Assembly (NCBI RefSeq): GCF_000189635.1
Contig: NW_002476322.1
Coordinates: 186,001 to 250,000 of the forward strand
DNA from: Tetrahymena thermophila SB210
Lineage: Eukaryota > Ciliophora > Oligohymenophorea > Hymenostomatida > Tetrahymenidae
DNA length: 64,000 bases
Reading direction: 5' to 3'
A model generated the notes under the pieces. That model was not told the DNA's origin. It did no database searches and saw only the letters and a program-made list of their open reading frames with translations. Numbering within the stretch: position 1 is the first letter of the stretch; each line of letters opens with the position of its first letter. A program made the translations under genes and the position numbers. Below, piece after piece: positions 11,240 to 23,000 of the stretch.

Positions 11240-13843
11240 ATGAAAGCTATATATTTACCTTTTTATATCTTGAATGATTAGTAAAAGGACAAAGAAAATT
11301 TAGATGAAGAACTAAACTCTCAAAGAAACTAGCACAAGCTTGCTCCTAAGAATTGCTATGTTGCTAAATAATTATAAAAAAATAATGATAGACATCCCTT
11401 TTACTTTCAGTTATAATATTATAAAAAAATAGAAGGACTAACCTTACCTGAAGAAATATATAATAAACTATACTATATCAAGTATCTTTCTATCTAGGAT
11501 GGATTCAGCTTCCAAGATTTTTTGAGCATTCTTACCACTTCTAATAATTTTCTCTTCAATAATCTATCTTTGGATGTTCCATCTATTTCATCCGAAAACA
11601 GTATGTTGAGCTTATCTAGAGCTTCAAAGATAGGGTAATGCAGTAGCGATTTTTAACCTTAAATTGCTATATCTAATTATGAGTAATAAATTACTAGCTG
11701 CAATCTTACTGAGGAGGATATCAGACATAAAATACAAAAATGCATTGAGAAAACATAATAAAACTCTAAAAAATCTTTAAAAATTAGCCCATTTAGCACA
11801 AATAATTCTATTAATACAAATCTTCACATCTCACATAATTCTTAGCCTTTAATTAAATAATAGGCTGACTATAAATTACCTTCTTTCAAAAGCAAAGGTT
11901 TTCTAGCCTGTCCTAAAGAATTAAGATCTTAAATAATTGAATTTTTAGAAAATAATTAGGATAAACCATATTCAGCAGCAATTTAATCTCTTATGTATTT
12001 TTATGGTATTGAGGGTTCCGTTCATTAAAGTAATTAGCTTGGCTAAAAATTTTTAAAGTAATTAGCTACATTCTAATTTTTTGATTTGGGTCAATATATT
12101 ATTTAAGGTATGGAATATCAGAACTCATTGCTTGCAGATATTATTTATTTTACCCTTAATTGTTCTGAAGGAGAGAATGAAAACTAGCTCCTCAATGATG
12201 AATTACCATTTTTCTTTGGGTCTGACTTTGCTTCAACAAAAATAAAAACATTTTTTTGTAAGCTGGACCAATAAAATGAAAACTTTTTATCCATTCATGA
12301 CGCCTTATCAACGTTTGAAACAACAGACGAAAAAAAAAAATTTGAATAGCTGAAAAGCGGTGTCAGTTAATTTATGAATGTATTTTTAGAAATATTGATT
12401 AACAATCAACAAAGGGATTATTCGTTATATCACTCCTTTTAGAATTTAAACTTAGATTTAAATAGAAATGTAGAGCCTTCAAATAATATTTTTATTAAAA
12501 AATCTTTGAAAAATGTATCCTAGAAAGAATAAGAATTTCTTCAATCTATCTTAAACCAAAACCAAAACGTTATAGGTTAATTCGCAGTTGAGTTTTTAAT
12601 AAAATTTGGTTTGTAGTCTAACCATCCCTTTGATTTTAATAATTACATAGATTTACTCTGCTAAGCTGCAGACAATTTACACTTAAAAGCCCATACAAAA
12701 TTAGCCACAATATTATTCAATTAATATAATCAAATAGATTCTAAAATCAAATAAAAATTAATGTAATATCTCTAGCAAGGCTGTAAATTACTTATACCTT
12801 CTTGTATGAAAATATAGATTTAGCTAAAAATAACAGGTGATCATTTCTGTAGAGACTTCTAAGGAGCCTATTAGCTAATGAAAGAGTTATTTTTCTTAGG
12901 CAGTGATTGCTTTCGCTATGATATGGTTAGACTTGCTAAGCATTTTAAAGATTTTGCATTCCTCAATTTGTATATTTAATATCTGTCTAACATGGGTGAA
13001 AAAAACATTGAAATTCTTAATGGATTGATATTAGAAAAAGGGTATGGTACTTTAAAAAATTTAGATTAAGCAGAAAAAATTTATAAATAATAATTTGATA
13101 ATTATTCTAAGTTAAATTCTTAAAAATTTGATTTTTCTCTTAACTACAGGATGGGGAAATTACTTTTAGTTTAAGGTAAAACATAAGAATCTTAAATTTA
13201 CTTTAAAAATATTCTCGATTACACTAAAAGTAATTTCCAAAAACTAGATATAATCAGTTTATATAAAATTGGCAAAATGCATGAGAAAGGTTTAGGAACA
13301 CCCTAAAATTACAGGAAGGCGGAAGAAGTTTACTCACATATTATTAATTATGATAAAGAAAAGATCTTACAAAATTCGAATTTTAACCCAGTGTCATCTA
13401 CTATAATAAAGAATAGTTAGCTATAAGATAAATCGAAATTTAGTGTTTTATCAACAAAGTCAGTGTCGCTTGTTTCATCTAATTCTGATAAATTGAGTAC
13501 ATTAGATGAGACTTAAATTTTGAACAACTTAAACAAAGTAAAAATGAGCATGGAGGATAGTAAAAGTTTATTTTTTAATAAGAAATGTGAAACTAAATTT
13601 TTGGAAATTACAACTAAATCTAAAGAAAAGTTGTGGGAAGTAATCACAAAAAATCTAACTGTAAAAAGAAGATTAGAAAATATTAAAAAATTGACTTAGG
13701 AAAAAATAGAAGAATCTGATTCATTATTTGATCTCGATGAATTCGAAAGTGAAAAAACGGGGTTTGATACGCATTATTTTGCAGAAAGCATTAAAAAACC
13801 TTAAATTAAATATCTAAAATAAAAAGAAAATCAATAACACTGA
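11240..13843 (+). CDS. Sel1-repeat (TPR-like) protein
   Basis: Single exon of 868 codons ending at TGA 13841-13843, reading TAA/TAG as Gln. The C-terminal half carries Sel1-type units: around residue 676 KIGKMHEKGLGTPQNY followed by RKAEEVY matches the pattern LGxMYExGxGVxxDYxKAxxxY. A similar unit with LEKGYGTLKNLDQAEKIY precedes it, and a weaker one near 12000 reads LMYFYGIEGS. Sel1 repeats form alpha-alpha solenoids used as adaptor scaffolds, for example in ER-associated degradation and signalling. There is no signal peptide or membrane segment, so it is likely cytosolic. The N-terminal third is Ser/Asn-rich with no domain recognised. The start is the first ATG in the open frame. Decayed copies of its 3' end follow downstream. 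The partner and pathway cannot be told from sequence. Confidence 0.85.
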
Positions 13844-14940
13844 TCACTAACTAGTTAACTGATTAATTTATAAAATGAATATATATTCATAAAAATCTAT
13901 TTATAATAATTAAATAAAATACTCTACTCTACTCTAAAAATTATTAATTACAAAACACAACTAATATTTATTGTAAATTATTTATTCCCTAAAAAGCTTA
14001 GATCCAAATTTATATTTATTAATACCATGATTAAAGTAATCTATTCATTATTTTTTAACTAATTTTCTATTATATGGAAAAATTGTATTTAAAAATTTCA
14101 TTATTTTATTCTTTGAATTAAAAAATTAAAAAATAGATTTTTTAAAGATTATTACAAGAATTTAAAAATAAAAAATATGTTTCATACAAAAGAAAACTAA
14201 TAACACTAATCACTTAATAACTGTATAATCAATTATTAAGTGATATAAATTATAATCTGTTTATAACAATTAAACTAAATATCTAATTAACTCTACATAT
14301 TATTTATTATATAAATAAATACTGCAAATTATTTATTTCCTAAAAAATTACAACGAAATTAATTTATATTTATATCATGATTAAAGTATCCTGCTTAATA
14401 TTTTACAAAGAATCATACTTTGTAAAAAATTATATTTAAGAAATTTATTATTTTACTAAATGTATTTGAAAATTAAAATATGGGTTTGATGCTTATTACT
14501 TCACGAAAGCTTTCAAAATTTAACATCTAAAATAAAAAGTAAACAAATAATACGATCAATAATTAACACAATAATAATCTATTTATAATAATTAAACTAC
14601 TCTACTCAAAAACTGTAAAAATTTTTTTTGCGTATACACAAATATTTACTGATTTTATAAAAAATGATTTGAATACTAACTCATCCTTAGGCGCTAAACG
14701 ACCTTTTTCTCTATATATAAAGTAAACAGATAAAGTAAAGCACTATTAACTGAATGATTTTTTAAACGTATAAATAATAATCTATTTATGATAATTAAAC
14801 TATTCTACTCAAAAACTCTACAAATTATAATTTTATACACAAGTGCTTACTGTAAATTATTAATATCCTAAATAAAAAACATTTTAATATCAATGTAAAT
14901 ATATTTATATCATGATTGAAATATAGTATGGTTTATTTAG
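13740..14940. repeat. Diverged tandem copies of the Sel1 gene 3' end
   Basis: The last part of the Sel1 gene and its 3' flank recur about four times, strongly diverged. Landmarks: ATAATTAAACTACTCTACTC-type blocks near 13905, 14260, 14584 and 14788; CATGATTAAAGTAT-type blocks near 14027, 14378 and 14913. A coding remnant near 14470 (GGGTTTGATGCTTATTAC) mirrors GGGTTTGATACGCATTATTT at about 13759. Spacing falls from about 355 to 204 bp. The copies carry no open gene. Confidence 0.7.
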
Positions 14941-15387
14941 TTTTTTATGTTACGCTGTTCAAATATCTATTTTATCTGTGTTAAGTAGTATAAAATATTT
15001 GTAATTATCACATTTTTATATCAAAATAATATTTGTTCTATTTTGAAATTGTATGGAGATTTTTCATTTAGATTTAAAGAAACCTAAATTAATTATCATG
15101 AATTAAATTGATTGATTCTTTAAAAATTAGTTATATATTTATTTATGAATTTCTTTCTTCTTATTTGATCTATACTTTCTTCCATATTTAATAGTTTTGA
15201 GAGAACATATCAGCAAATTATTTTATTTTACATTTATATCATTAATAATAATAACATAAATGTTACCTTCATGTTGCATTTAATTACTTGAGTATTTCAT
15301 AGTAATTATCAGTTTTTTTTATTAAAGTAGAAACAAGACTTTTTATATATATATATATATTGATTGATTGATATTTTTATAAGATTA

Positions 15388-16753
15388 ATGTTTCCTCAAA
15401 TAAGCAGCAATAAAAAAGCTATTGAGTAAAGTAATAATCAGCAAGGAACTAATTCTTTGAAGAGTATCTACCAATTATTCCATTTTTCTACTTTTACTTT
15501 ACTAATAGAGTACTTTTTTTAACAAAAGACTCCAAACATAATTTTAAAAGATATGGAGAAAAAACAAAAGATGAACTTTCAGGAGCTATAACTCTAAGAT
15601 CAATTGATTAGTAATAATAGATTGACTCTCAAGCATTGGAGCTTAAAAACTCTCATTTAGGACACTAATTCAAAATATCGAAAAATAATGATTCCAGAAA
15701 ATATTCATTAGCTGAGCGTTTTTTGTAAATTTTATTTAAACAATATCACAGCAAAGATTAAAACAGCAAATATAGCTCTTTTCAAACCTATTCTACCAGC
15801 AAATATTTAGAATCAACAAAATGCATAGATTTATTTTATTTTTTGTATATTGTTAATAATAAGCAAAAAAAATGAGGATAAATCATTAAAATTAAGCCAT
15901 TCATCATCAGTAAAAGAAAATCTTCTATCTAAATAATCAATGAGCCCTACAAGTAAACAAATATTCAGTGAGCTAATAAATACATAAAACAAGTATCTAA
16001 GGTAAAGCCGCAATTATTGTAAAAGGAATAAAGATAATTTCTATTTTATAAAAAAATTGAAGCATGTCTCCAGATAATCTTTCAGGAAATATATTGATTT
16101 TTGTTAAGCCTGAGGGATAAGATAGATTTAAAAAATAAGTCGGATATAGTAAGTAGTTAAAATCATTAGATGTGAAAATCAATAGACTTAAAGATGAATT
16201 AGAACAGCTTTACTCATCTAAAAAAAACATTTAATCTTAAAATACGTTCGAAGAATAAAATGATGAAAACTATTAAAAAGAAGAAGATATGCAGCAATCT
16301 AAATTTGATTTTATTACTTAACATTAAGATAATAAAGGATCATTAGAAATGTTTGCCCCAAGCTAAATTATTTAGGAAAAGCCTTCTAAAACTTTTAACT
16401 CAGAACCTTTATCTGATTTGAGCAACAATGAATAGCCTGTACCTTCTATACAACACATGATTAAGAAAAACATGGAAAAAAGTGAGTAGTAATTCGAAAG
16501 CCAAAACTCTCAAATAAGCTTGCTTAACTAGCAAAACAATGAAAGCTCTTCTAAGTAAAATTTATAAAATACTAATCAAGACTAGATGTCTTCACTTTAG
16601 GGAGCAAGTAACAGTGTAGATTTATTTAAATAAAAAATAATGAATTCTTCTATGGTAAGTGTAGAACAATAATTTACTCGAATTTATGACTTATATTCGA
16701 AATCAATAGCTTCAGCCTTCCATTCTAGAGATTTGGAAAAACCAGTAATTTGA
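15388..16753 (+). CDS. Unrecognised two-exon protein
   Basis: Exon 1 is 15388-16001 and exon 2 is 16063-16753, with a 61-nt GTAAAG...GAAG intron; the splice joins a codon split after two bases and restores one frame of 434 residues to TGA. I do not recognise a domain. The N-terminal half has a hydrophobic stretch (IYFIFCILLIISK, about residues 150-162) that could be a membrane helix. The exon junction is followed by SPDNLSGNILIFVKPEGQDR and a short coiled coil (LKSLDVKINRLKDELEQLYS). The C-terminal half is Ser/Gln/Asn-rich and looks disordered. Minus-strand reading frames in this stretch are shadows. Coding status is supported by the frame-restoring intron and codon use; function unknown. Confidence 0.7.
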
Positions 16754-17155
16754 AAATTAATAAAATTACTTTTAATTTATCACATTTTAAAAGCATAACT
16801 ATAATTTTTAAAGGTTTTTACTTACACTAAAACTATAAAATTGAATAATCATCCAATGATTTGGCATGATTTGATTCAATTTTTTAGTATTTTTGCTTTA
16901 TTCTTAAATAACTTTAAGAAAGACAATTTTGTTTTATTCAAAATAAAGGTAGGGTTGAAATAAATCAATTTTTTAGGTTTTTTGCTGATAAAACCAAATA
17001 ATTTATGAAAAAATTATAAATAAATATTTTATAATTTCATAATATCCTCCTTATCTTATTAAACCTTTTTAATATAAAATAATTTAAAATTCAACTTTTT
17101 TTTAAAGTAAAAACATAAAAAGAAAAAGAATCCAAAATTTTTGATATGTAATTCG
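16754..17155. other. Intergenic spacer
   Basis: AT-rich spacer of about 400 bp between two plus-strand genes; no reading frame or repeat of note. Its right part likely holds the leader of the next gene. Confidence 0.5.
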
Positions 17156-17669
17156 ATGCTAAAAAGTGGAGTAGTAAACAGCAAAAGTGAACATTTGATG
17201 AGAATTTATAATAGAGAACATAAGCCATCTTAGATAAATATATGCTTACCATCTTTTCCTACTAAAAAGAATCCCTAGGAATACATTTTAGCAACCTATT
17301 TTGTATTGATAAATTTATTTTACTTGAATTAGTTATATTTAAAATACATTTGATTAGGATAAGTATAAACCTATTAAAATCTCAAAACAGAATGAAGTTG
17401 TTGATTTGATTCCAAAATATTTAAAAGAAGAGATAGAAACTGAATTTAAATAAATTAAAGATTCGACATTTTAGAATATTAGCAATAATTAAAAGCTGCA
17501 GAGCTTAAATTAAATAACCTAAAAATCTACTATAGAATCATAGAAGTGGCAAAACACAGGAGTTTTCAGTGATCTAAATAAAGGTTTTGTTGAGAGTAGT
17601 CATTAAAATTCATAAGAAAATTTAGAAACTTTCAACAATTTTTTCAGTATTTCAAAACAGAAGATTTGA
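17156..17669 (+). CDS. Small unrecognised two-exon protein
   Basis: Exon 1 is 17156-17302 and exon 2 is 17358-17669, with a 55-nt GT...TTAG intron containing an in-frame TGA. The splice preserves frame and gives 152 residues ending in SISKQKI. The product is soluble and charged, with no signal peptide, membrane helix or domain I recognise. Exon 1 has a well-structured feel (INICLPSFPTKKNPQEYI), while exon 2 becomes Gln/Ser/Asn-rich. It converges on BUD23, whose stop lies about 300 bp to the right. It might instead be a further piece of the upstream gene at 15388, but that gene already closes at a TGA. Confidence 0.6.
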
Positions 17670-17967
17670 ATCTGAAAAGTAACTTTTATAAAATAAAAAT
17701 AAAAATCCTCTCTTTTATAAGTTATTTTATTCAATATAATTTATTCTTAATTAAATAAATCAATAAATAACCAATCAATTATCTGAATTACTTTACAAAT
17801 AGTATATTTAATTATTATTACACTATTATTTTGATTATAATTATCATAATGAAACACATAATTGTATTGTTGTAAAAAAATTTTTATCTCTACTTTTCCA
17901 ACAAACATAAATAACGTATATTTATTAATCTATATATCTATCTTTTTATCTGGCAATATTAAATGTT

Positions 17968-19263
17968 TCATTTTAAGTACTTGGAAGGACCTGATCTCTT
18001 TCTTCCGGTATATTTACTATCTGGTCTTACTTCTCTTCCTTATGCTCTTTGTCTTTCCTTCTTATTTTAAATCCATTCTTTGCTCTTTATTTTTGGCTTT
18101 TTAGCTTTATGAATTTACTTTTACCTAAGAAATTAAATGCAAAAGAAACAAATTTAATTATAATGCAAAAATTATTAGCAGAAGCTGTAGTTTATGCATT
18201 AAAGTTTTGAATTAAAAAATATTATAAAATAGCTTTAATATTATGTAAATACAGTCTTCTAATGATTGATAAGAATAATACTTTTGAGCTGCATTGAATT
18301 TGGCTTCTTCTTCGTTTTCGTCTTCTAATCCGTTTATCATTACTATATTTTATTCTCTTGTATCACCACCAGCTTAAATGACTAAGTAGAGTTTCTTGGC
18401 CTTAGCAGAGTTGGGATAGTCAACGACTACACCACCTCCAAAACCACACTTCATAGCAGCAGTTGTAATCATTTCTAGTTATTAGGCTCCATCAGGATAA
18501 AATTATAATACAGCTTTTCCACCTGCACGCAAACTATTATATAAGCTTTAAAAGAATTTTTTAAGACGAGCAACAGGATTGTATGACTTTTTAGATGCTA
18601 CACATAACCATTATAAAGCAGAAACGGAAATTGCAGAATCAAAAACACCATGACGGAAATTAAATCCTTATCCCATATCTATTTCATAGAGATCTCCTTC
18701 GCTCTCTCTTTCTACTGCTACATTTAACATATCTCTTGAAATATCAATACCAACCCAGTGATGATTGTGCTCACTTAACTAAGCTCCAGATAATCCACTT
18801 CCACATCCAATATCAAGGATTAATTAATCCTCGCCTTCAGGTATATTTAATAATTCAATGCATCTTTCTTTATTTAATGAAATATTTTTAGCAAAATCTC
18901 TAAATTATATTAAATTCGCATCATTCTAATTTAAAACTTCAATCAGCTAAATTCACCTTATAGGCTTTTTAAATGCTTTTAAGTTGAGTATTTAAAGCAA
19001 AAATTTCCAAATTATTTGATGCTTATTTAAATTTATAAAACTATTTTACCAGTTAATTATTCTTGAATTTCAATAATTCTTGTAGAATTAGTATACTTAA
19101 CAGCTTCATCCTGATTATAGTACTTTAATTTTTACAAAAAAATGTATTTATCACATGAAATTATCAGCTATGAGAGTAAAACTCATGATGAAACTTAATT
19201 TTAATCTAATTAATAGCTAATTACTATTTCAGGAGGACATATATTTTCAGGTCTTGTTGCCAT
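17968..19263 (-). CDS. BUD23: BUD23 (WBSCR22) 18S rRNA (guanine-N7) methyltransferase
   Basis: BUD23 methylates one conserved guanine of 18S rRNA (N7) with S-adenosylmethionine, working with TRM112 in 40S subunit maturation. Exons on the minus strand are 19263-19225, 19122-19050, 18867-18253 and 18104-17968, giving 287 residues, close to human (281) and yeast (275). The start [13 protein letters not shown], then [12 protein letters not shown], matches the family N-terminus. The SAM-binding motif [11 protein letters not shown] lies at about residues 55-65, [13 protein letters not shown] follows, and [13 protein letters not shown] is the family signature. The C-terminus [14 protein letters not shown] is nearly the human one. 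Intron 2 has two in-frame acceptor options; I chose the one that aligns without an insertion. The plus-strand frame over 17862-18104 is a shadow of the last exon. Confidence 0.95.
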
Positions 19264-20068
19264 TTGCTTGCTTGTTTTTATAATCTAAGCTTATTTTAAT
19301 TTTTTTATACAAAAAGATAAATTAAATTAATTCTTATCCTTAAAACTTTTACAAGCTTTCAGAGCATTATTTTTGATTACTAAACTAAATGAGTTGATTA
19401 AATTTGTTTATTAATACTATTAGATATTTCAATTCTTTTAGCCTTTAAAATTATTATTTCAATCAATCATACATACATATTATTCCAAGCTTCAAATAAT
19501 TCTCAAAATAGCTCTACCAAAAATTCTAAATTCTAAAAAATCATAATCAATCTTCATATTACAAGGATATAGTTATTAAATAATATTCAATTTTAATAAA
19601 ACATACAATTTTTATTTGATGTTTAATTTTATAATTAATTTTTTGATAATATATATTAATTAATTATATATAATTAGATAACTAAATTTGTAGAACTTTT
19701 TTATAAATAAACGTAATACAGTAAAACCTCTAAAAATAAAATGGGAACTCGCATAAATTTAGCAGTTTTTCAAAATGGTCAATTTTTTATCAAAATATTC
19801 CATTTTTAATTTAAAATAACTTACTTAAAAGAAGCAAATAAGGTATACTTTTCATGCAAATAAATTTTTTTTTTTTGAAGATAAAAATTATGTAAAATTT
19901 TCATTATAAAATTATAATTTTAAATAAATAATATATAAAATGATTCTAAGAGCCACATATTAATTAATATATTAAAACAAAATATTTAGTATTGATAGAT
20001 GAATAGATAGGTCGATGGTGGATGGAAGAGAATAAGTAAAAAAGAAATAATTTAGTATGTTCTTATTT
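19264..20068. other. Intergenic, with a possible DNA-transposon end
   Basis: No gene. It holds the BUD23 upstream region and the 3' flank of the leucine-rich gene. At 19717 a TA is followed by CAGTAAAACCTCTAAAAATA, resembling pogo/Emigrant-type terminal repeats. Several ATTGATTGATTGA-type runs, common in this window, also occur just right of here. Confidence 0.5.
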
Positions 20069-23000
20069 TCAGTAAAATTCTTATAAGATTTCATGGAAGA
20101 GTTCAATACGCTTTAGTTTTCCTAAAACTTGCTTGGCTTGCATCAGTTTAATTATTTGGCATATTCTTCTTTTTTTGTCATAGTGTTTTGATAGTTTATT
20201 ATTTAGTTCAGCAAATATATGCTGCTTAATAGCATCTTCTAGTTCTATCTTAAAATCTTTTAAAGACTTACAGAAGCCTAAGTTTCTTATGCTTCTGATC
20301 ATGCTAAAGTTTGAGAATTTTTATCTAAATTATATTAAAATTAATTAATATTTTTGATTGATTGATTGATAGATTTTTATTTAATATTTATTGACTAAAT
20401 AAAATATTTTTTTTATTTAAACATTCAATATTAAGTATTTATTTACCCTTAAATGTATGGTCTATATGTGAATTTTGTAAGTGTGTTGCTTTGTCTTAGT
20501 ATTTCACTTAAGTATATTAAGAATCTGTCTTACTAGAGTTTTTGATCTTGTAAAGCTATCTAATGGTCTGAGTCTTCTTCTTCTGAAGAACTGTTTCTCT
20601 CAAGGTTTATAACTCCATTAACTTCCTTAAGTCTTTTACTATTTAAATATTATTTAGATTACTTAATATTTATTGAAAGTATATTTAATTACTCGTAATT
20701 GCCAATGATTTATAGTTGCTTTAGATTTGCATACTATGAAATAGGTTTAAATATGGGCAAATTCTGTTGGTTTAATCTAAAACTTTAATTTAAATATAAA
20801 CATATTTATTAGTTTAGCTTTCATTTAAAATTAAAAAAATACTTTTGTAAGATAAGCTTGAAATCAACACATGACTTTATTGATGCTATAATATCTTACA
20901 CTACATTAATCATAATTAAATCATCCACATACATGTTCTCAAATGCAAAGCTTGCTTTATCCAAATTTTTGAAGTTTGCTAAATACATCATGCAACATTC
21001 AAGAATTCCTTATCCGATAGTTATCTTGTCACTATTTATCGTCCTTATAGTAAAATTTTATGGCATGTGTCTTTTTATCACAAAATCTACTGTCTTAGGA
21101 GATAGATTTGCTATAAAATCATATTCAATAGATGACAAGTTTAGCTTTCCTTTGTTTTATATTAACTTTTCACAAATTTCTTTAATTGATTGAATCTTAA
21201 AAGCATCATCGCTAATTAAATAAAATAAAATAAAATAAGTTTTAATTTTAATTATTTGATTTTTGTTTTATTTACCATAATTTTTCTAAGGATAGTTTTT
21301 AGAGCTTAGCAAATTTAGGTTTCTTGATTTAATCTGATAAAAATTCAATAAATTTAGATTAAATTTCTATATTTTGGTTCATTTTAAGGATAATATTGAT
21401 CTCAGATACTTCTGTTAACTACTCTATGCACTTTTTAATGCTGTCTATTAGGAAAGCATTTTGGTCAGGTGATATTATATTTCTATTCATGTTAATTTTT
21501 TATAAATTATGTAAATAAAATAAAAGAAATTTTGTAATTACACATTATGGAAGAGGAATTTATTGACTTTTGTGATCATGAAATTATCTAAAGGTAGAAA
21601 TATTCCAATTAAATTTTTGCAGATTTCATTTGAGTTACTAAAAAAGTTTTATATATTGAAAGAATTCAACTCAACTCTATAGTGCTTTCCTTAATGGAAG
21701 TCAAAAACCATTACTGCACTGTCAAACTGCAAGTGCAGCGACATTGAATTGATACCTTGCTACAGCTTATTAAAGGCCTTAAGTTTTTTGACTTGCTGGC
21801 TATTTAGATTAAGGAATATATCAAAGTTTTTGACATTGCTAAGTTTCTGCATGACCATTATGAGTTTTTCAACAGAGAAGTATTTGTAGTGATATTAATG
21901 AATCCTACCATTGGTAATATACATAGTATGAGTAGAGGTCTTGTAGCTTACATTTAACGAAACAAGATTCAGTTCTAGAACATTGAGAGACAAATTAGAA
22001 ATAGGAGTTATAAGCTATTTTAATTGAGTTTAATTTAAAATTGGAAAACTCATATATAATTCAGATATATTTGTGCATTTTTAGAGAAGTAGACTAATTT
22101 ATTCAATGATTTTATTGCTTATTTTTTGAGATCTACTGTTATATCTATATTAATTTATATAACTGAAAAAATAAATTAATAATTCACCTTTGCAGGTATT
22201 TTAAGAAAAAAAAATACTTTATCATTGAAATGTTTAAATATTTGAGACTTTGCATTTCTTGGATTCCTTTAAATACATTACATAAGTTAACTGAATAATT
22301 ATAGAGACTGATTAACTCTTTTTCTTTATCCACTATTTAAATAGTTAAATGTCTAACTTCTTTCAGCTGAGACAAAATAAATCCAAATCTCTATGATTAC
22401 TTTTTATCTAAAACCCTTTTTTAAATAAAAATTATTTAAATAATGTACTTAAATTACAAGATGATATTTTACTTTGGAATCTCGAAATGTACTTGATAGA
22501 GGTTAGGAAGGCGAGGTATTTTGTTTTAAAAATGCTTAAGGGTGGATGAAATATCTAAAAATGGATTATTTTCTAATCCAAGTAAGCAAAATTTATGCAT
22601 CCTTTGAAAAATGTTAATTTTCTGTGCAAGCTAAATAAGAAGATCAGATCTTTTAGATTCGAGTATGAGCTAGTACTCAATATATTTAATTGTTATATCT
22701 TTGCTAACAATAATATACTTATTTTTAAATGAATTTTCTGTTTTCTAAATAAACTTGAGAAGATATTTAAAAATAGAAGTTGAAATATATTGTATCTTAA
22801 AGTTTATTCCATCAAAGATATTTTAGTCCTTCTTTTATCTGATATATTTAGTAAGGTATTTCCATTAGCTATCACTCAGATTTTACCTTTTTATAATTAA
22901 AATAATTCTCATCTAATAAATCCATAAATTAAAAAATCCAAATGAGATCCATTTTTTATTTAAATGGATGGAATAAAAAAGTCTGAAATTAGTAGATTGA

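Noticed and set aside
15340-15360. TATATA run as telomere or chromosome-breakage sign
   Set aside because: It is a plain dinucleotide run; no GGGGTT telomere repeats or Tetrahymena breakage sequence were seen.
15831-16182. Minus-strand hydrophobic ORFs
   Set aside because: They overlap the two-exon plus-strand gene whose splice restores one long frame; the hydrophobicity comes from the complement of Lys/Asn codons.
17862-18104. Plus-strand 80-codon ORF rich in Phe/Leu/Ile
   Set aside because: It lies antisense to the last BUD23 exon and its 3' flank; the minus frame there encodes the conserved BUD23 C-terminus.
20858-21193. Plus-strand 111-codon ORF
   Set aside because: It lies antisense to exons of the large minus-strand leucine-rich gene and has no independent support.
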